Assembly (NCBI GenBank): GCA_963700955.1
Contig: CAVOZH010000011.1
Coordinates: forward strand, 496,001-560,000
From: Nocardioides_C sp963700955
GTDB taxonomy: Bacteria; Actinomycetota; Actinomycetes; Propionibacteriales; Nocardioidaceae
Direction of reading: 5' to 3'
DNA: 64,000 nucleotides
The notes below the pieces were generated by a model. It made no database searches and had not been told where the DNA came from. It saw nothing but the letters and a program-made list of their open reading frames with translations. Position 1 is the stretch's first letter. Each line of letters starts with the position of its first letter. Below are positions 62,674-64,000 of the stretch, piece by piece. A program made the translations under genes and the position numbers.

Positions 62674-63528
62674 ATGACCGACTCCTCACGCCCGCGGCGA
62701 CCTGCGCTGCTGACCCGTGAGCCGTGGGCACGTCGCATCGCGGCGGCTCGGCGCATCAGGCTGACCACCTACCGCAACCGGAGCCTCGCATGGCGCCTGC
62801 TCGTACCTGCGGTCTTCCTGCTCGCCGGCACGCTCTTCGTCACCAGCGCAGTCAGCTCTGACGGCACCGACCTGCGGGCCGGCCGGTACGGCGACCTGTC
62901 GACCGTGGTCCGCCAGGCCACCGAACGGGTCGACGCGCTACGCACTCAGCGCAGCGACCTGGCTCGACAGGTCGAGTCGCTCACCGCCCGGCTGAGTGAC
63001 GGCGGGGTGTCCAGGGCGAAGGACAGGGTCGACGGGCTGCGCGTCCCGGCCGGTCTGGCCCCGGTGAAGGGCCCGGGTCTGACCGTCGAGCTCGACGACG
63101 CGCCGGCCGACAAGATCGCACGCTCGGACCTCGACCCCAACTTCCTGGTCGTCCACCAGCAGGACATCCAGGCGGTGGTCAACGCGATGTGGGCCGGGGG
63201 TGCCGAGGCGATGACCATCCAGGGGCAGCGGGTCATCTCGACGACGGGCATCAAGTGCGTGGGCAACACGGTCGTGCTGCACGGCATCCCGTACTCCCCG
63301 CCGTACGTCATCACCGCGGTCGGCGATCCCGCGAGCATGCTCACGTCGATCAACGAGAGCCCCTACATCGACATCTACCTCGAGTACGTCTCGGACCCCC
63401 GCTATCAGCTCGGCTGGGACGTCCTCCCGCACAGCGAGGTGAAGCTCCCCGGCTACGAGGGCCCACTCGAGCTCGACTACGCACGACCGGCGAGCAAGGA
63501 CGGCTCCCGCTCCGCCGGGGGCAGCTGA
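62674..63528 (+). CDS. DUF881 membrane protein (YlxW/YlxX-like)
   Basis: 284 residues from ATG 62674. One helix (WRLLVPAVFLLAGTLFVTSAV), a coiled-coil (VVRQATERVDALRTQRSDLARQVESLTARL), then DUF881: PGLTVELDDA, FLVVHQQDIQAVVNAMWAGGAEAMTIQGQR and CVGNTVVLHGIPYSPPY. Divisome-associated in homologues. Orthologue Rv0012. The trpG gene that follows it in Mycobacterium (Rv0013) is absent. Confidence 0.9.
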   Translation: MTDSSRPRRPALLTREPWARRIAAARRIRLTTYRNRSLAWRLLVPAVFLLAGTLFVTSAVSSDGTDLRAGRYGDLSTVVRQATERVDALRTQRSDLARQVESLTARLSDGGVSRAKDRVDGLRVPAGLAPVKGPGLTVELDDAPADKIARSDLDPNFLVVHQQDIQAVVNAMWAGGAEAMTIQGQRVISTTGIKCVGNTVVLHGIPYSPPYVITAVGDPASMLTSINESPYIDIYLEYVSDPRYQLGWDVLPHSEVKLPGYEGPLELDYARPASKDGSRSAGGS

Positions 63529-63531
63529 CCG

Positions 63532-63550
63532 GGTCCGGCCCTCCCGGACC
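63532..63550. terminator. Short hairpin after DUF881
   Basis: GGTCCGG/CCGGACC with a 5-nt loop, 4 nt after the DUF881 stop, between convergent genes. Short stem and no U-tract, so weak. Confidence 0.4.
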
Positions 63551-63600
63551 TCAGCCGCGGGCCGTCGCTGCCATCGCTCTCGGCTCTCGGCCGGCTGCGG

Positions 63601-64000
63601 TCAGGGCGAGGGGCTCTCGCTCGGTCCCCCTCCGAAGCCGCCTCCGGGTGACTCCGTCGGGGGCGGCGGGAACGTCGGGGTCTCCGTCGGCGTCGGGGTC
63701 TCCGTGGGCGTCGGCTCCTGGGTCGGCTCCTCGTAGTCGGAGACCGTGATCGTCACGGTGGTGCCCTTCGACTCGGTGCTGCCCGCGTCAGGGGTCTGGT
63801 TGAGGACGATGCCCTTCTCGGAACGCTGCTGGCTGTCGTACTGGACGTTCACGTTGAAGCCCGCGCGCTGGATCGCCCTGCGAGCGTCCTCCTGCTGCAT
63901 CCCGACGACGTTGGGCACCTCCTCCGGGCCGTCGGAGTAGTACACCGTCACCAGCGTGTCGATCGCGACGCGAGTGGCCGGGCGGGGGTCCATGTCGATG
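63601..64000 (-). CDS. pknB: PASTA-domain serine/threonine kinase, C-terminal part (runs off window)
   Basis: The last 132 codons of a leftward gene. A PASTA repeat EVPNVVGMQQEDARRAIQRAGF and VLNQTPDAGSTESKGTTVTI is preceded by the end of another repeat. A Thr/Pro/Glu-rich tail (EPTPTETPTPTETP) and a Gly/Ser end follow. Extracytoplasmic muropeptide-sensing part of a PknB-like kinase. Position next to DUF881 and crgA fits Rv0014c. Confidence 0.85.
   Translation of the reverse strand, partial: IDMDPRPATRVAIDTLVTVYYSDGPEEVPNVVGMQQEDARRAIQRAGFNVNVQYDSQQRSEKGIVLNQTPDAGSTESKGTTVTITVSDYEEPTQEPTPTETPTPTETPTFPPPPTESPGGGFGGGPSESPSP

Overview
The window is high-GC actinobacterial chromosome around the replication origin. 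Gene order follows the dnaA neighbourhood known from Mycobacterium and Streptomyces. One side reads ponA-type PBP, PadR regulator, ino1, then pcnB, a DUF6049 protein, murJ, pseudokinase, sigM and anti-sigma, trxB-trxA, cwlM, a GNAT protein, and parB-parA-rsmG-jag-yidC-yidD-rnpA-rpmH. The other side reads dnaA, dnaN, gnd, recF, dciA-like, gyrB, gyrA, DUF3566, tRNA-Ile, DLW-39-like, tRNA-Ala, and further on ppiA, rhomboid, crgA, DUF881 and the tail of a PASTA kinase. Frequent GTG starts, probable F420 enzymes and this synteny suggest Nocardioidaceae or relatives (Propionibacteriales). The family assignment is inference.

Layout. 1-4.5 kb: cell-wall and inositol genes. 4.6-9.3 kb: an accessory block with an MFS exporter, a TetR remnant, and a TetR-controlled operon (NADP-binding reductase, an SDR broken by two single-base frameshifts, an F420 LLM oxidoreductase). 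9.3-21.8 kb: conserved tRNA-maturation, lipid II flipping, ECF sigma, thioredoxin and CwlM block. 21.9-26.1 kb: aminotransferase, D-Ala-D-Ala ligase, PlsC and epimerase. 26.8-32.5 kb: leftward segregation, RNA-processing and membrane-insertion operon with parS sites. 32.5-45.2 kb: origin and rightward replication genes. 45.2-45.6 kb: two tRNAs flanking a 41-residue protein. 45.6-59.9 kb: accessory block with an ECF42-type sigma and its DGPF partner, a secreted PGRP amidase, a PAP2-like protein lacking catalytic residues, a paired MEDS partner-switch system, a LysE exporter, a FadR-like regulator with a fatty-acid-hydroxylase-type protein, SURF1, a patatin and an acyltransferase. 60-64 kb: return to the conserved core.

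Outstanding signals. (1) A roughly 60-bp hairpin repeat occurs four times, always 3' of a gene and in the gene's own orientation, and it supplies the TAA stop codon of two genes. (2) Three tandem TetR operators precede the reductase operon. (3) Three perfect parS sites and one near-match are present, two of them encoding VSRET in the parA frame. (4) Recognisable promoter or operator matches exist for SigR (trxB), ECF42 (DGPF-sigma operon) and FadR (hydroxylase operon). (5) Several proteins look like catalytically dead family members: pseudokinase, CwlM and PAP2-like. (6) The CrgA homologue is internally duplicated. No insertion sequence, CRISPR array, prophage or rRNA gene was seen.
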